From: Epiperipatus broadwayi
Lineage: Eukaryota; Onychophora; Udeonychophora; Euonychophora; Peripatidae
Length of the DNA stretch: 64,000 bases
Reading direction: 5' to 3'
Assembly (NCBI GenBank): GCA_028023455.1
Contig: JAQFVV010000987.1
Location: forward strand, 10,001 to 74,000
Shown piece after piece: positions 22,576 through 34,813 of the stretch. Position numbers and translations under genes: made by a program. The notes beneath the pieces are model-generated. The model worked only from the letters and a program-made list of their open reading frames with translations, did no database searches and was not told the DNA's origin. Positions within the stretch are counted from its first letter, which is position 1, and every line of letters starts with the position of its first letter.

Positions 22576-23799
22576 TATTGTTTTCATACCTGTGTTGACT
22601 TTAAGTCACTCTGACCACTCATGTATAGAACCTTAACATGTCCATTTGAATACACAGAAGAGGGATGGGCAGACTACAGAAATGAATTAGTTATTGTACA
22701 TTAATGCAATAGTTTTTTGATAAAAAGTGTTATAATGGAGTTTAATAAAGCAGTGTTAAAAGTGAATTTGAAAGAAGGTAGTTTTTTTTAGAGATTGTAT
22801 CAAAGCTTTAGAAATCTTATTAAACTTGAATATATTTATTGGATTGAATTAAACACAAACATTTGCTAGAAACAAGGAACACTGAATATAGATAAGTATA
22901 TCAACATTTGTAATTCATCATCTCAAACCTATATAAAAATATATATATAAATGGAAGATTATAGTAAAAGTTTAGGTTAGCTAAACTACACAAAGCACCT
23001 AAAAATGGACCAAATCATTGTAGTTAAAATAATTTCCAATCACAATAGATATTATTAAAAATGTTCTTCAACTTAGTTACAGAGATTCTCAAGCATAAAA
23101 TGTTTTTAGAGCATGGAAGACAGTAATATGACTATTTCAAATCATTAAAAAGCTAAATCTCATTTCCATTAGGAAAGCGGGGGAGGGGCAATTATAAGAT
23201 TATTTTATATTTGGAAAGTGCTAGAAGTTCAAGGATGTTTCAATTTAAAATATTGTAACTTCTATTACTGTTTTATTATTCTTAGTTATATTCATACTGT
23301 AATGACATCAGCTATATTGTTTTGGATTTTCAAGTCATTATAAACTATAGCTTGTTTTTCCACAGGATTAGAAAGTAATTGAATCCAGTCTATATACATT
23401 TTTAGAATATATATATATATATAAAATCAATGTTAATTGTGTTTTGTGTTATACCACCAAAAAAAATAAACTCAAGCATCACGGTTATTCATTAATTAGC
23501 ATTTCTAATTTCAGTTTTTGCTTTCATTTGACTGACATATCAACAACTAAAGTCAATCATACAATTTGGACTGTTTTATATTTCAAGTATAATTTTAAGC
23601 CATAGGCTGTGCTGAGTTAAACAGATAATGAGATTTAAAAAAAAATCAGTTAATTATATGCATTGGATAAACTGGTTACATTTTCATTAATCCAGTTTAA
23701 AAAAAACATCTTGTTTAATTAAACACAGAGAAATTGAACAACAAATTCAAATAGTTAAGATTCATGGATCAAAGTGCTGCTTTATAGATTCATGATATT
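22576..23799. other. No gene seen
   Basis: AT-rich DNA with no supported feature other than short TA microsatellites (around 22937-22950 and 23409-23423). Confidence 0.4.
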
Positions 23800-24060
23800 C
23801 CAAAGGGATAACCATAAAGTGCAACCTGTCATTTCTGGTGCACGACAATCACATGACCCTCTGATAGATTAACTATTCATTAAATTTGAGTGACAAAAAA
23901 ATTCCCAGATTGAAATTCAATCTGTCATAGTGCACAAATATCACAAATCTTCTGAGGAGTAAAGACTTATAGATCAAAGGTCACTCTGTCACTACTGGTG
24001 CTCAAGCATACTCCAGGACCTAAAGTAACACTGATACAGTGAATAGATCTATAGAGAGTG
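23800..24060 (+). repeat. Old SINE-like units related to 62060-62480
   Basis: Two or three short blocks (CTGTCATTTCTGGTGC near 23827 and CTCTGTCACTACTGGTGCTCAAGC near 23987) are reverse complements of units in the three-copy tandem at 62060-62480 (GTTCAAGCACCGGAAGTGACAGAG). They probably represent an older copy of that tRNA-derived family. Confidence 0.45.
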
Positions 24061-25699
24061 TAAGCTTTTCTAAATATTTAGTCACTGCTCACATGAAGAT
24101 AATGTTTGAAATCTAAAAGTAAACATAATCAAAATGATGTTTATTATTGGTTTTCTGATTTTGTTAGCATGTTAGCAGCAACCAGATATATAGAAAAGTT
24201 TGTATTTTCAATAGATTTGTTTATAGTGACAACTTCTGGGGTTCTAAAAACACTCAGTCCTTTGTATTACTCTGTCTCCAAAAATCACTGAAGAAATAAA
24301 TATCCTCTGTCTTTTCATTAAAGAAAGGAAGCTCACTGATTAGTTTTTGTTTTGTATTTTGAAATAAATTTTTATTACATTTTTTTGAGTTATAAATATA
24401 TAGTTCTGAATGGGGAGGTGTTTGTGCATGTGGATGAGTATCAATATAGAATTTGAATACTTAATGATATAAAAACCAGATTTATTTGAAAGTATTTAAT
24501 ATCAATACAATGAAATATAGAATTATAAGTCAAATCATAATTACATTTAGTGCTACAATATTAAGCAAAGTTTAATTTTTAAATGTTCAAACTTATCTGG
24601 CTTTATGTTTACATTGTTAACCTCTGTGGTTTTAAAATGGTTCTGCATTTTATAAGATTGCACATGCTCAAAGTCATACCTATGATCTGGGGTTAGAATT
24701 TGTATGAGTAAAGTTCTTTTTAATAAACTTAATATTTTTCTTTCAGGTAGCTGATCCATTGTCAACTTAGCTAAACATTTATCATTGGTCAGTAAATGGG
24801 TATCTAATAATTCTTAGCTAGCAGAAAATATAAGAATGAAAAAACATTAAAAAATCTCGCCATTTGATTATAAAAAATCCTGATGTTTATATTTCCTTCT
24901 TCACCACTGAGAGATTGCTAAAAAAGCCTTTATTCTGCAAGGAGCTTTTTATCATTATTATTATGCATTATCATATATAATTATGATACCAAATATGTTA
25001 TTAATGCAGTAGTTGAAATAATATATAAAAACATTTTACTATAAAACAGGACTTTCATTGCTTTGCATTTTATCATCTGGATAATCTGTTTCATAATGTG
25101 ATAGGAAAGCATTTCCCCCCTGAACTTTTTCTTTATTTAATAATTAGGCATGATTTCCTTTTTTAGGATAAGCGATTTATTACATTTTTATAGATTCCAT
25201 GAATAATATCATTTAATACAGTAACACCATATGTGAATATGCAGGTCATGTAGGACGCAAAACACTTCATCATAGGGAACTACGTTTCCATAATAATTAA
25301 TAAATATTATATGTAAATGAAAATATTTAGATTTTTGAATCATTCCATTGTTAGAAACATGCTTTGACTGTAAATATTTTTTATTTATTAAAACATAAGA
25401 GCATTACTTTTTTATTTAGTTCTTGCGACAAAGGCTCAAAATATATTACAGTACATATTATATACTTTACCATTATGCTAAATTAAAATAGACTGGTGCC
25501 ATGTCACCACAGTAATTAACAAAATTTATATATAAATAAAATGTTCAGATTTCTAAATTATTCTTACTTAAGTAGCATAATTTATACATAAAAAATGACA
25601 CATTACTATTAATAATTTATTTAAAAATAAATTTAGTGAAAAAATATTGACTCATAATAATTACAGTAATTCTGAAGTATATTGAACAACAGTAGTAAT
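24061..25699. other. No gene seen
   Basis: AT-rich DNA. The piece 24735-24830 (GTAGCTGATCCATTGTCAAC..TTAGCTAGCAG) matches the SINE-tail-like module shared with 2745, 4765, 31160 and 43330. Nothing else is supported. Confidence 0.4.
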
Positions 25700-25820
25700 T
25701 TATCCAGATGTGATGTGATGTGATGATTATGGCTTCTCCTTAAACGAAGTCAAGAATATCTCAGCAATTATGCACAGATAAACCTGTTAGCCACTTTCTT
25801 TTACATTCCCCACTCTAAAT

Positions 25821-26591
25821 TTACCCATAATCTGCTCTATCCCATTTACACAACATAATTTTTGTCAACTCTATAACCTTTATATCTAAATCCCCCTTAT
25901 CTTTTCCCAAACCCAGCATAAAAACCAATAATTCACTTTCTGTATAATCACTCTCTTCATATTTATTTTTCCACAACTTCATTATATGTACCCTTTCTGT
26001 TTTCAAACATTTACATTCAATTAACAAATGCCTAATATTTTCAATTCCTTCCTTACATAATTTACAAAATAAATCACCCATATTTTTCCATTTACATGTA
26101 TATTCTTTTGTAGCTAAAGATCCCATTCGAGCCTTAAACAATAAACTACTTTCCTTACTATTATCATATATTAACTCACACCTAATATTCTGTTTATTTC
26201 TATATATATTTAAACTCTTTTTACTCTCCATACTATTTCTCCATCTCTCTAACTCCCTAATCTTTATTAATAAATTTATTCTTTTATCCCATTCCTTACT
26301 ACTATAACACTCAATAATCCTCTTAACACAATCATCCCATCTTTTGTACAAATATACTGATATAAATTCTTTATCCAAATCTTTTGCATACCGCATTGCC
26401 TTTCTCACCCATCTTATTACCTGCCCTTTACTCATAACCCAATTAAATACTATTTTAGCTATTCTTTTATTATCCATAAACTGCAATCTACCAAACATTT
26501 TCATTTTACTTTTTGCATCTCTCATATAAAAACTTGACCATCCCATTTCTCCTTGAATTGCCTCCCTTGCTGTCCATACTTCTGCATCCAA
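25821..26591 (-). pseudogene. LINE ORF2 C-terminal region and zinc finger
   Basis: The last open piece of ORF2 is 256 residues. It is Lys/Glu-rich and carries C-K-L-C-K-E-G then H-L-L-I-E-C-K about 10 residues on, the Cys/His finger of many LINE ORF2 C-termini. It overlaps the preceding piece (26506-27045) in another frame near 26506-26591, which marks a frameshift. The copy at 1390-2045 has the same finger. A TAG-type stop near 25821 ends the protein about 100 bp before the repeat tail. Confidence 0.9.
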
Positions 26592-28637
26592 TGCATGTCT
26601 TCCTTCTTCCCTTTGAGCTTTTTTTAAAATAATCTAATATCTTTTTACTAACATATAATGCATCATTACCATATGTTAACCCTGCTACTGCAACTCCTTT
26701 CCATATAATTCTAGCTATATCATATTTATTATATGAAAATACTGTTAATTTCTCTATCAATCCCTTTCTTTTCTTTGCTTCATTTATCAATTTTTTCTCC
26801 CATTCATCCAAATAATTTTTCTGATTACTTAAAATAATTCCCAAATAACTATATCTATTCACCACACTTAACTTAATATCTCCCCAAAAAAATTCTACAT
26901 CTTCTCTTTCCTCAGTATTAACCATCATTATATTTGATTTTTCTTCACTAAATTTAATCCCCATCTCTTTACCCACCCTTTCACATGTCCTCAACATAAC
27001 TTCCATATCTTCTCTTTTTTCTGCACACAAAAATATATCATCCACAAAAAAAAAAGACCTGACAAAATATATACTCCCTTACTACCTATTAATGGTATCT
27101 CTATCCCTCTTCCTAATCTTTCTATTGCTCTTTCCATTTCATTCAAATACAACACAAACAAAATAGGTGACATAGGGCATCCTTGCCTTAGTCCCACACC
27201 ATTTTTAACTTTAATTGATTCTATATTCTCTAATTGATATATATAATAATTATTTTCATATAATTTCTTAATAATATCTATTAAAGCTTCATCCATTCCC
27301 AAATTTGCTAAACTTATCCATAATCTATTTCTATTTACTCTATCATATGCCTTCTTTATATCTATAAAACTCATATATAACTGTTTATCTGCATTCCTAC
27401 TCATATCTATAAGTTGTGTAACTACAAATAAACTATCTCCTATACGCCTATCTAATCTAAAACCTCCTTGCATTTCACCCACTACATTATTCCCTTCCAT
27501 CCATTTTACAACTTTACTAGCCACCATATACAAGGAAACTTTATATAAAACTGATGTTACCACTATCGATCTATAATTATTCAACTTTCTATGATCCTTA
27601 CCCTTTCCTTTAAATAATAACCTTACTCTTGTATTACTCCAACTACTTGGGAAAACTCTATTCTGTGCCATTTTATTAAAACAGGATAATAACTTTACTT
27701 TTGCCCTATATCCTAAATTCATTACCATCTCTGCTCCCCATCCATCTAAACCTCTTGCCTTCCCACTTTTCAATTTCTTCTCTACCTCATTTAGTTCATT
27801 TTCTGAAAAGCTAATATTCCCATTACTATATTCTTTCATATTTTCTAACATTCTATCATTCACATCTAACATATTTTCTATATTCATTACATAACTATTT
27901 AAGATTCTCTCTAAATCTTCTCTAGAACTACACTCAGTTCCCTCATCATCTAGTAATACTAATTCTCTCTCCCCTACATTTCTCCTTTTAATATAATTCC
28001 AGAATTTTTTACTTTCATCTCTTCCACTTTTATTAATATCCTCCAACAATTTACTATTCAATTTCATTCTCTCTCTATAAATATCTATTTTAGCCAACTT
28101 CTTCTTTTCTAAGTACTTTTCCCATTTAGCATTAATATCTTTTTCACTTTCCTTATTCTTAATAGCACACTTATATTCTCTACATGCTTCTTTCCTTTCT
28201 TTTACACTTTTACTAATTTTAATTTTTTTATTACTTTTATTCTTTTCAATATTCTCACCTAAAACCCTATTTGCAACTTTTTCTACTTCCTTACACCAAT
28301 CCTTATACTCATCCCCAACCCACTCTTCCATTATTTCTTCAACTTGTATTTTATACTCTTCCAACTTATTCTTATCATTCACTCTCCATTCACATCTTTC
28401 ACTATTATTTATATTTTTATTTCTATTCTCCATCACATCACTAACCATTTCAATTACAATGAAATTATGATCACTAGTGCATACTTTTTCTTCATTATCA
28501 AATACCTTAATTTTCCATATTTTATTTATTCCCTCTTTCTCTACCAATACATAATCTATTGTGTGAAATATATTATTTCTGGACCATGTGTATTGTCCCT
28601 CATAAATATTTAATAAATTTCCAATACTCAAATTCAC
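26506..28637 (-). pseudogene. LINE ORF2 reverse transcriptase
   Basis: This is the RT domain used in target-primed reverse transcription. Motifs in order: endonuclease end with T-S-D-H (about 28472), N-N-Y-R-S-I near 27580, Q-G-G-F-R-L near 27470, F-I-D-I-K-K-A-Y-D-R-V (about 27370-27335), G-L-R-Q-G-C-P-M-S-P (about 27200-27165) and the catalytic Asp-Asp at about 27040. A run of about 12 T (27044-27055 on the complement) breaks the frame exactly at the catalytic box; across the shift it reads F-V-D-D, where the sister copy has F-A-D-D. The piece 26506-27045 continues with the thumb and E-E-K-S-N region. Confidence 0.92.
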
Positions 28638-29300
28638 TTTCTAACAAAAATTCTTCAAAAGCTGTCCATTTTTATTATCTACATCATCAATTTCTTCAAT
28701 ATGTCCATTCATATCCCCTATAACCATTATTCTCTTCCCCTTTTCTTTAAAACTTTGTATATCCTTAACTAAACATTCGTATTTGTTACTATTTCACTCC
28801 AATATAATTTGACTATCTCCAGTAGCTATATAAACTATAGCCACCATCCATTCTTGTCTACCCAACCTTATTTCAAACCACAACTGTTCTTGACATTTAA
28901 CAATATTTAAATATTTTTTTGATATAACACCTATACCACCACCCCTTTTTTCTTTTTCTTTTCTATTTATACTCTGCCATACCAACTGTTCCAAAATAGG
29001 TTCTTCTTCTTCTCTTAAATGTGTTTCCACTACTGCTAATACCTCAAGCTCTTCATTTTGAATTGTTTTATTTAATTCCATCCACTTTTCTGGTTTCCTA
29101 CCACCTTGCATATTCAAAAACCCAATTTTAAGAATTTCTTCTTTCCTAACTACTCTTTTATAAATTCTTTTAATTCTTTCTTCTCCATTACATTTATAAA
29201 TTACTTTCTTACCATTAATTTTACAAACCCATTCCTTCTCCATATCTATATTTATATCAAAATCAAATTCCTTTTGCTTACTTCTTATATTCCATTCCAT
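28638..29300 (-). pseudogene. LINE ORF2 apurinic-type endonuclease
   Basis: This is the target-nicking domain of ORF2, starting at ATG 29300. Motifs: F-L-N-M-Q-G (about 29120), V-V-E-T-H-L (about 29030), R-G-G-G-I-G-V-I (about 28945), then after a TGA at 28794-28796 the same frame continues to G-D-M-N-G-H (about 28708) and a TAG at 28641-28643, then into the RT piece, still in the same frame (S-D-H near 28470). Two stops, rather than frame changes, are all that divide the endonuclease from the RT. The order E, then D-x-N, then S-D-H is that of exonuclease-endonuclease-phosphatase LINE nucleases. Confidence 0.9.
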
Positions 29301-29339
29301 TCTTTTTAATAATATTACAATTTAAAAACCCACCCCCCT

Positions 29340-29450
29340 TTATAAGTTTCCTGAAAAAAATTCTTTATAAATCAAACTCCCTAAAACTTCACTTCCTTGT
29401 TTTCCTAAATGCAACCCATCTTTACTATATAACTCTCTATAAAACTCCAT
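29340..29450 (-). pseudogene. LINE ORF1 3' end, SGNH-esterase-like
   Basis: About 36 codons read F-Y-R-E-L-Y-S-K-D-G-L-H-L-G-K-Q-G-S-E-V then end at TAA 29340-29342, 40 bp before the ORF2 ATG. The Asp-Gly-x-His-Leu block followed by G-x-E/D-x-L is the last catalytic block (Asp and His) of SGNH/GDSL hydrolases, and several LINE clades, CR1 in particular, carry such an esterase in ORF1. The rest of ORF1 is missing because the insertion is 5'-truncated at about 29452. The frame was too short for an automatic call, but its position and motif make it credible. Confidence 0.7.
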
Positions 29451-29453
29451 TCA

Positions 29454-29560
29454 ATAGTGTCACATAATGCAAAACAGAGTAATTATAAAGAATCATAAAG
29501 AGTAAGCATAAAGAATGGTGATCATGTGATGTTTAGTAATGTTTATCAATTATATTTTAT
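29454..29560 (+). repeat. Fragment of the TIR repeat family
   Basis: AGTGTCACATAATGCAAAACAGAGTAAT matches the terminal block of the TIR element at 49868 (AGTGTCACTCAGTGCAAACCAGAGTAAT in plan), and AGTAAGCATAAAGAATGGTGAT matches the sequence just outside its right end (about 50388-50410). The LINE at 25700-29452 abuts it. Confidence 0.55.
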
Positions 29561-29576
29561 AAACCTAGTATGATAT

Positions 29577-29645
29577 GTATAGCATAATGGTAAAAGTGTC
29601 AGGTTCCAGAATATGAAATCCTGGAATTGAATCTAGTGCTATCTT
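29577..29645 (+). mobile_element. tRNA-derived SINE head
   Basis: TAGCATAATGGTAAAAGTGTC resembles a tRNA D-arm/A box, and GGAATTGAATCTAGTGC about 30 bp further resembles a T-arm/B box, followed by a T-rich tail. No target duplication was found. Confidence 0.5.
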
Positions 29646-29782
29646 AAATTTTTTTTTAATACTGATATTACCTTTTTTCTTTTTGATCCCTGATAAAGAA
29701 TATTATCAAATAAACAATGCTGGTATAAAAATTTTAAATGTCACACTGTATAATATGTATATAATAAAAAATAACAAACACA

Positions 29783-30335
29783 TAAATCAAATAATAGTGT
29801 AATTCTCAATGATATAATCTTTCTATAAAATTATGTAATTCTAACCAACTTGTAATATTCAAGTTAATCTAAAATGCACTGAGCTAGTCTTCGGCAGATT
29901 GTTGCCAGAATCATAGTGCTGAATAAAAAATGCACAGTTAGAAATATGCCTTTATATTAGTGTGGTTCAATATGTAAATTAGGCTCAGTATGCAAATGAA
30001 GCAATTAGATGTTCAGTTTTTTCAATAATGGGATATAGGAAAAGAAAATATAAAGAGGTTTGGGCTATTGCAAGGAATTCATATTCCATCAATTAAAAAT
30101 ATTCCTGCATCCCATTATTGAAAAAATGGAACATCTAATTGCTTCATTTAAATACAGAGTCTATTTTACATATTGGACCACACTAATATAAAGGCATATT
30201 TCTAACTGCACATTCTTATTCAGCATTATGATTCTGGCAGTGATCTGTTGAAAGTGGGATCAGTGCCTTTTAGACTTTCTTATCTCAGATTAATTTGAAC
30301 ATTACAAGTTGGTTAGAATTAAATCAAATAATAGT
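29783..30335. mobile_element. Foldback element with 16-bp direct repeat
   Basis: Inverted arms of about 240 bp (29837-30078 against 30079-30320) pair from AATTCTAACCAACTTGTAAT at the left to ATTACAAGTTGGTTAGAATT at the right, with the centre near 30078. The 16-bp sequence TAAATCAAATAATAGT occurs exactly at 29783-29798 and again at 30320-30335, flanking the whole structure. The left side has 38 extra bp between repeat and arm. Long direct repeats look like LINE-type target duplications rather than those of a DNA transposon. Confidence 0.8.
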
Positions 30336-30431
30336 ATACATATTTTTTTTATTGAAGATATAAACAACTTATAATAATTAAAAAAGCAAGTCATATATAA
30401 CATGACATTACTTTTAACAAGCTTGTAGTTA

Positions 30432-30602
30432 CAAAAATGCACACAGAGAGCATACCAATAGCTCAAACAAGCTCAAATAAGCTCGAAACCAGTTGGTCTG
30501 GAGATGAGAGTGTTCTGGGCAGAGATTTTATATATTTTCTCATACCACACTTATTAATTAAAAGCTTGTTTGAGCTATTGGTACACTCTCTGTGTGCATA
30601 AA
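30432..30602. repeat. Inverted repeat, arms of about 40 bp
   Basis: ATGCACACAGAGAGCATACC..TAGCTCAAACAAGCT on the left pairs with AGCTTGTTTGAGCTA..GGTACACTCTCTGTGTGCAT on the right, separated by about 90 bp. No flanking duplication was established. Confidence 0.75.
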
Positions 30603-33600
30603 CAATTTATGTACAACAGATTCTGAATTAAATTAAAAGTAACTAATTAATGAGTTTTCAGACAAACAAAAACTATTTTTAACAAACTAATTGACATGTC
30701 AGTTAAAGTTGACCTAATAAGTCTAAGAGTTGCATGAGCCTTGTTATAACTACTGTACTCCAGAAAAAAAAAATGGAGATAAGCTATTACATAAGGAATA
30801 AATAAAATGGACTCCATTTTCACTTTGTTATTGGAGACAGAGTTGCAAGATCACCCAGACATTGAAGGCTATATTAGCAATGTCAGAAGAGTTAATATAT
30901 AAATGAAAAGATAAAAGAGTAAATAATTTAAATAATTATAATTTTTTAATGCTTCAGTATTTTTCATTAAATAGAATTTTTATTTTATATGCAAATTTTA
31001 TTTCATGGGATTAAGGTGCTATAATTTAACTTATACAAAAGTGCTTTTTATCCATGTAATGTGATTTTTGCACTCTTTTACCATATGCATGATCTAATGC
31101 TTAAATTCAAGTAAAACTTGGAATTTATTTGTATGCAATAAAATTACCAAGAAAGCCTAATATTATTTTAGGTAGCTTGTTTGTAGGTAATCCAACTAGC
31201 TATTGAATTATTACTCAATGGTAACTAAATATTCTTAGCTGGAAAGAAAAGGTCAATATTAAAATAGATTGATCTGATAAATACTAATGTAGTCTGTAAA
31301 CCAAATACAATTATAATATGTAACCATTGTTGTAATGGTGTCATTTTTAATGGTATTGGACTCTTGGTTTACCCTTTAACCTAGTATGGGTATTTGAATA
31401 GATATATCAGTTACAAATAGGGTGATACCACACATTATTTATCATAAACATAGTTTTCTGGACAGCTGTAATGTACAAATTTCAAAGAATTATTGATTTT
31501 TTTTTTTTTACGAAAAGATTGCAAAATATCATCCTGGGAAAATAAGCAAAACAAATAATTCTCAACTATTGGAAATTTGAATTTCAGGTGAAAAAAATTT
31601 ATCCATTTTTTTATTTAAGATATATAAAAAATTAATTAATTTCATGATTAAGAAATAATGCTTATTGAAGATTTAGCAATGTATGTTTTTTTAAAAAAAA
31701 TAGATTTTAATAAAAAAATATTTATAAAAGTTTTCTGTCTTTATAATAATAAGTTATTCAATTCTTTAGCATACCCAATATATGATAAAACAAAGGCTCT
31801 CTAATGCATTTATAGTAATCTTGACAAATCAATGTTTTCCAGATGATAATGCAATTAAATCCTACTCCAGACCGATTTCTTTATGTCTTGACAAGGAGTC
31901 TTGGATTCGGAGCTGGGAGTAATGCAGTTATGCATCTAACAAACATCTTTACTCTATTTTATCTTGATTTAATTCCATATAAGTGTTTAAATAGGTTGCC
32001 TTGGGTTAAAAATCTTAAGACATTTTGAATTTCAAGTTTTTAACTTTAAAAGTAAAATGGAATTAAAAATGTTTACTACATGCGTATTTGCATTACTTCC
32101 AGATTTGAATCCTGAGCCTTATCGATAAAGAAAAAATCAAGAAAGTCACCTGGCTATGAAGATTTAAATGTATTACCATCTTGTGTCAGCTATTCTCTAT
32201 TATTAAAAATGAAAATAGAATATAAAGTTGCTCTTCTTTGTTCACCCTAAAAAAAAAAGGACTGATTAATTATAAAAATTAAATGCTATTAAATTTATTT
32301 CAGTAGTAATTATGTAAAAACAGACTTCAACTAAATATATGTTTATGCTGTCTTGTATTTACAAGTTCAGCTTAATTGAAAATTAAAAAAAACCTCTTAT
32401 TATAAAAATAGAACAAAGTTAATCATCACATGATTTTCGCTCATTTGTGAGAGCAATTTTTCAAATGTTTTTAAACAACATATATGCTTGGCTCTTTTTT
32501 TCTTTTTTGCTTTTATAAGCTTTAACTATTTTAAATATAAATATTATGTTTTAACAACAGCAACATTTTATTTATTGCTTATTAAATTCGTATATAGAAG
32601 AGGTCGATGAGTTATATATTTATAGATACATACTCAAAAGGCTTTAAATATTTAAATTAAATTAAGACGCATTTTTGTTAATCACAAAATTATTATTATA
32701 TAAAATCTCATTTATTTTTATTTTACAAGATTATGATTAAGCAATTGTAGAATTTCATGATAAAAATTTTCCCAGCCTCATGAAATATCATTGAATGTGA
32801 AAGACTACAAATTAAAACTGCTTCACAGTACTTAATCTCACCAATACAAAAAACAAATTTTACAAATACTTTTCAGTATGCAAATATTTTCTCTGATATA
32901 AGATAATAATGATACAGATTTTTATTATTGTATATCTAAATAGAAACATTAAAAAAAAATTGCATATATAATAGTTCTCATTTAATCTCATAAGTTAATA
33001 ATTTCCTCACAATCAAGTTTATTTTATCCGATTAAATGTTTTAAAATATTTATATCTGCAATAGTACTTTTCTTACGAATCCTCAAAATTTTAAATTATA
33101 CTTAACATTTGCTTACAATTAGTAATTAACCTTAAAAGTTGCTAATTTTGATTTGCATAAAAATCGTTTCTTTCAAGGACAAGCACGAATCGCGTTTCTC
33201 CCGAGGACAGGCACGAAAATCGCTTCTCTCAAGAACAATTATATGTATCATCCTTCTATATTTGCTGGATTTGGGTTATGATAAGTTAGGTATAGATATG
33301 ATATTATTAATTTTTTTTGCTGTTTAGATGTACTTAACTGATAATCCTAAATTCTACTGATATATTCATAATTTACTATAACCTATTTTTATATACAAAC
33401 ATTTGATCCACTAAATGAAACTGTCTATGCAAAAATTAGAACATATGATAAAATATTTTAAAAGAATAGTATGGAAAATTCTCACAAATATTATTATTTT
33501 TTATCCTACAAAAAATCTCTCTTTTATAAGCTATTAGATGTTATGTATAATAACAAATTTAGACCCCAATAACTTGTGAAATGAAAATATTATTATTCCA

Positions 33601-33979
33601 ATAATTATGTAATTTTAGTATTACTTTATTTCCTAAAATAGAAAATAACAATTTGCACATTAACGTTTGTAAAGATTTACTATGCAGTTATTACAGAAGA
33701 TTTTACATGATTTAGTAGTTATTTTTAAAATATATATATATCTGATTAAATATATAGAAAATTACATTATACTTTGACTAACAGAAAATATATATTTCAA
33801 TACCATAATGTTCTTAAATTATGTTCATTACAGAAAATGGTCATCATTAGTGAGATTTTAATGCAAAACTGTAGAGACAATGATCATTAAGAAAAACTGT
33901 GTTCACAGTTGATATTAGAAAGTTTTAAAACATTTCAATGAATTTAAATTAGAACTTATAAATCATTTAAAAATATTTA
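30603..33979. other. No gene seen
   Basis: A long AT-rich stretch with homopolymers. 31160-31260 shares the SINE-tail-like module (GTAGCTTGTTTGTAGGTAATCC..TTCTTAGCTGG). A small CpG-containing patch at 33170-33240 repeats ATCGC(G/T)TTCTC twice about 38 bp apart. No coding frame is supported. Confidence 0.4.
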
Positions 33980-34703
33980 CAGATTTTAAGAACTGCAACA
34001 AAGATAGCTGTTACAAAACATCATCTTGGAATTGGCAGGAAACTTATTTATGCAATAAAGAGAGATGACATCATGAAGTGTATGGAAAATTCAAATTCTA
34101 TGAAGAATTATACAGCAGTAAAGAGCAAGAAAATAAAGAATCTTCTACAGCTGCTACAAGTTCTGACTTGCTCAGCATTTTAAATAAAGAAGTGAGATAT
34201 GCAATTAAGTCTATGAAGAAGAAAAAAGCCCCAGATAATGATGGAATCATAATGAATATTTTAAAAAAGCAGGTAAAAAAAAAGAAAAAAAATATCTGGC
34301 CAAGCTATATAGGAAATGTGTAAATGCTAAAAGTCTACTTAATGATTGAAAGAATGTTAGTAATATTGATATTTAAAAAATAAGATAAAGAAAATTATAG
34401 ATGTCAGTCTTTTATTAGTTCTATACATAATTTTTACTAAGATGATTGCAACTCATTTATAGAAAACTTTGGATTCAACTAACTAAAAGAACAAGCTGGA
34501 TTTAAAAGTAGTTTTAGCAGAATGGATCACATCCAAGTAGAAAGGATCAATAAATATGAGTTACCATTATACTTTGGATTTATGGATTATAAAAAGGCAC
34601 TTTATTCTACAAGTATTTCTTTGAAAATTAAAACTTTGAATCAATATAATATAGACATAGGATATTGTTATATTATAAAAAAATATCAAAATACATCAAA
34701 GAT

Positions 34704-34813
34704 TAGTCAAGCGTTCTTAGCCGAGAGGTCATCGCAGCCACCTTGCAAGCAAGTAATTGTTTGCAGACGGTTGTGGGTTTGCATCCCAGCTGATGCTATG
34801 ACATGTATATAAA
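34704..34813 (+). mobile_element. tRNA-derived SINE inserted in RTE copy
   Basis: Same family as 5033-5138: AGTCAAGCGTTC start, AGCCGAGAGGTCATCGC (A-box-like), a variable-arm-like stretch, GGGTTTGCATCCC (B-box-like) and GACATG plus TATATA at the end. A perfect 16-bp duplication, AAAATACATCAAAGAT, lies at 34688-34703 and 34814-34829. The insertion splits the RTE frame. Confidence 0.93.

Larger units (their letters stand above)
25700..29452 (-). mobile_element. Near-complete APE-type LINE, 5'-truncated in ORF1
   Basis: A non-LTR retrotransposon on the minus strand, about 3.75 kb. In transcription order it has the end of ORF1 (29450-29340, with a D-G-L-H-L esterase-like block), a gap of about 40 bp, ORF2 endonuclease (29300 to about 28440), reverse transcriptase (to about 26900), connector and zinc finger (to 25821), and a TGATGTGATGTGATG-type tail ending at about 25700. 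Same family as 1-2218. ORF2 is interrupted by two in-frame stops and frameshifts, so it is dead but only mildly decayed. Its 5' truncation falls against a copy of the TIR repeat family listed at 49868-50377. Confidence 0.93.

Noticed and set aside
28344-28613. Plus-strand frames over the minus-strand LINE (also 26344-26529 and 29106-29309)
   Set aside because: Antisense shadows; the LINE motifs are on the minus strand.
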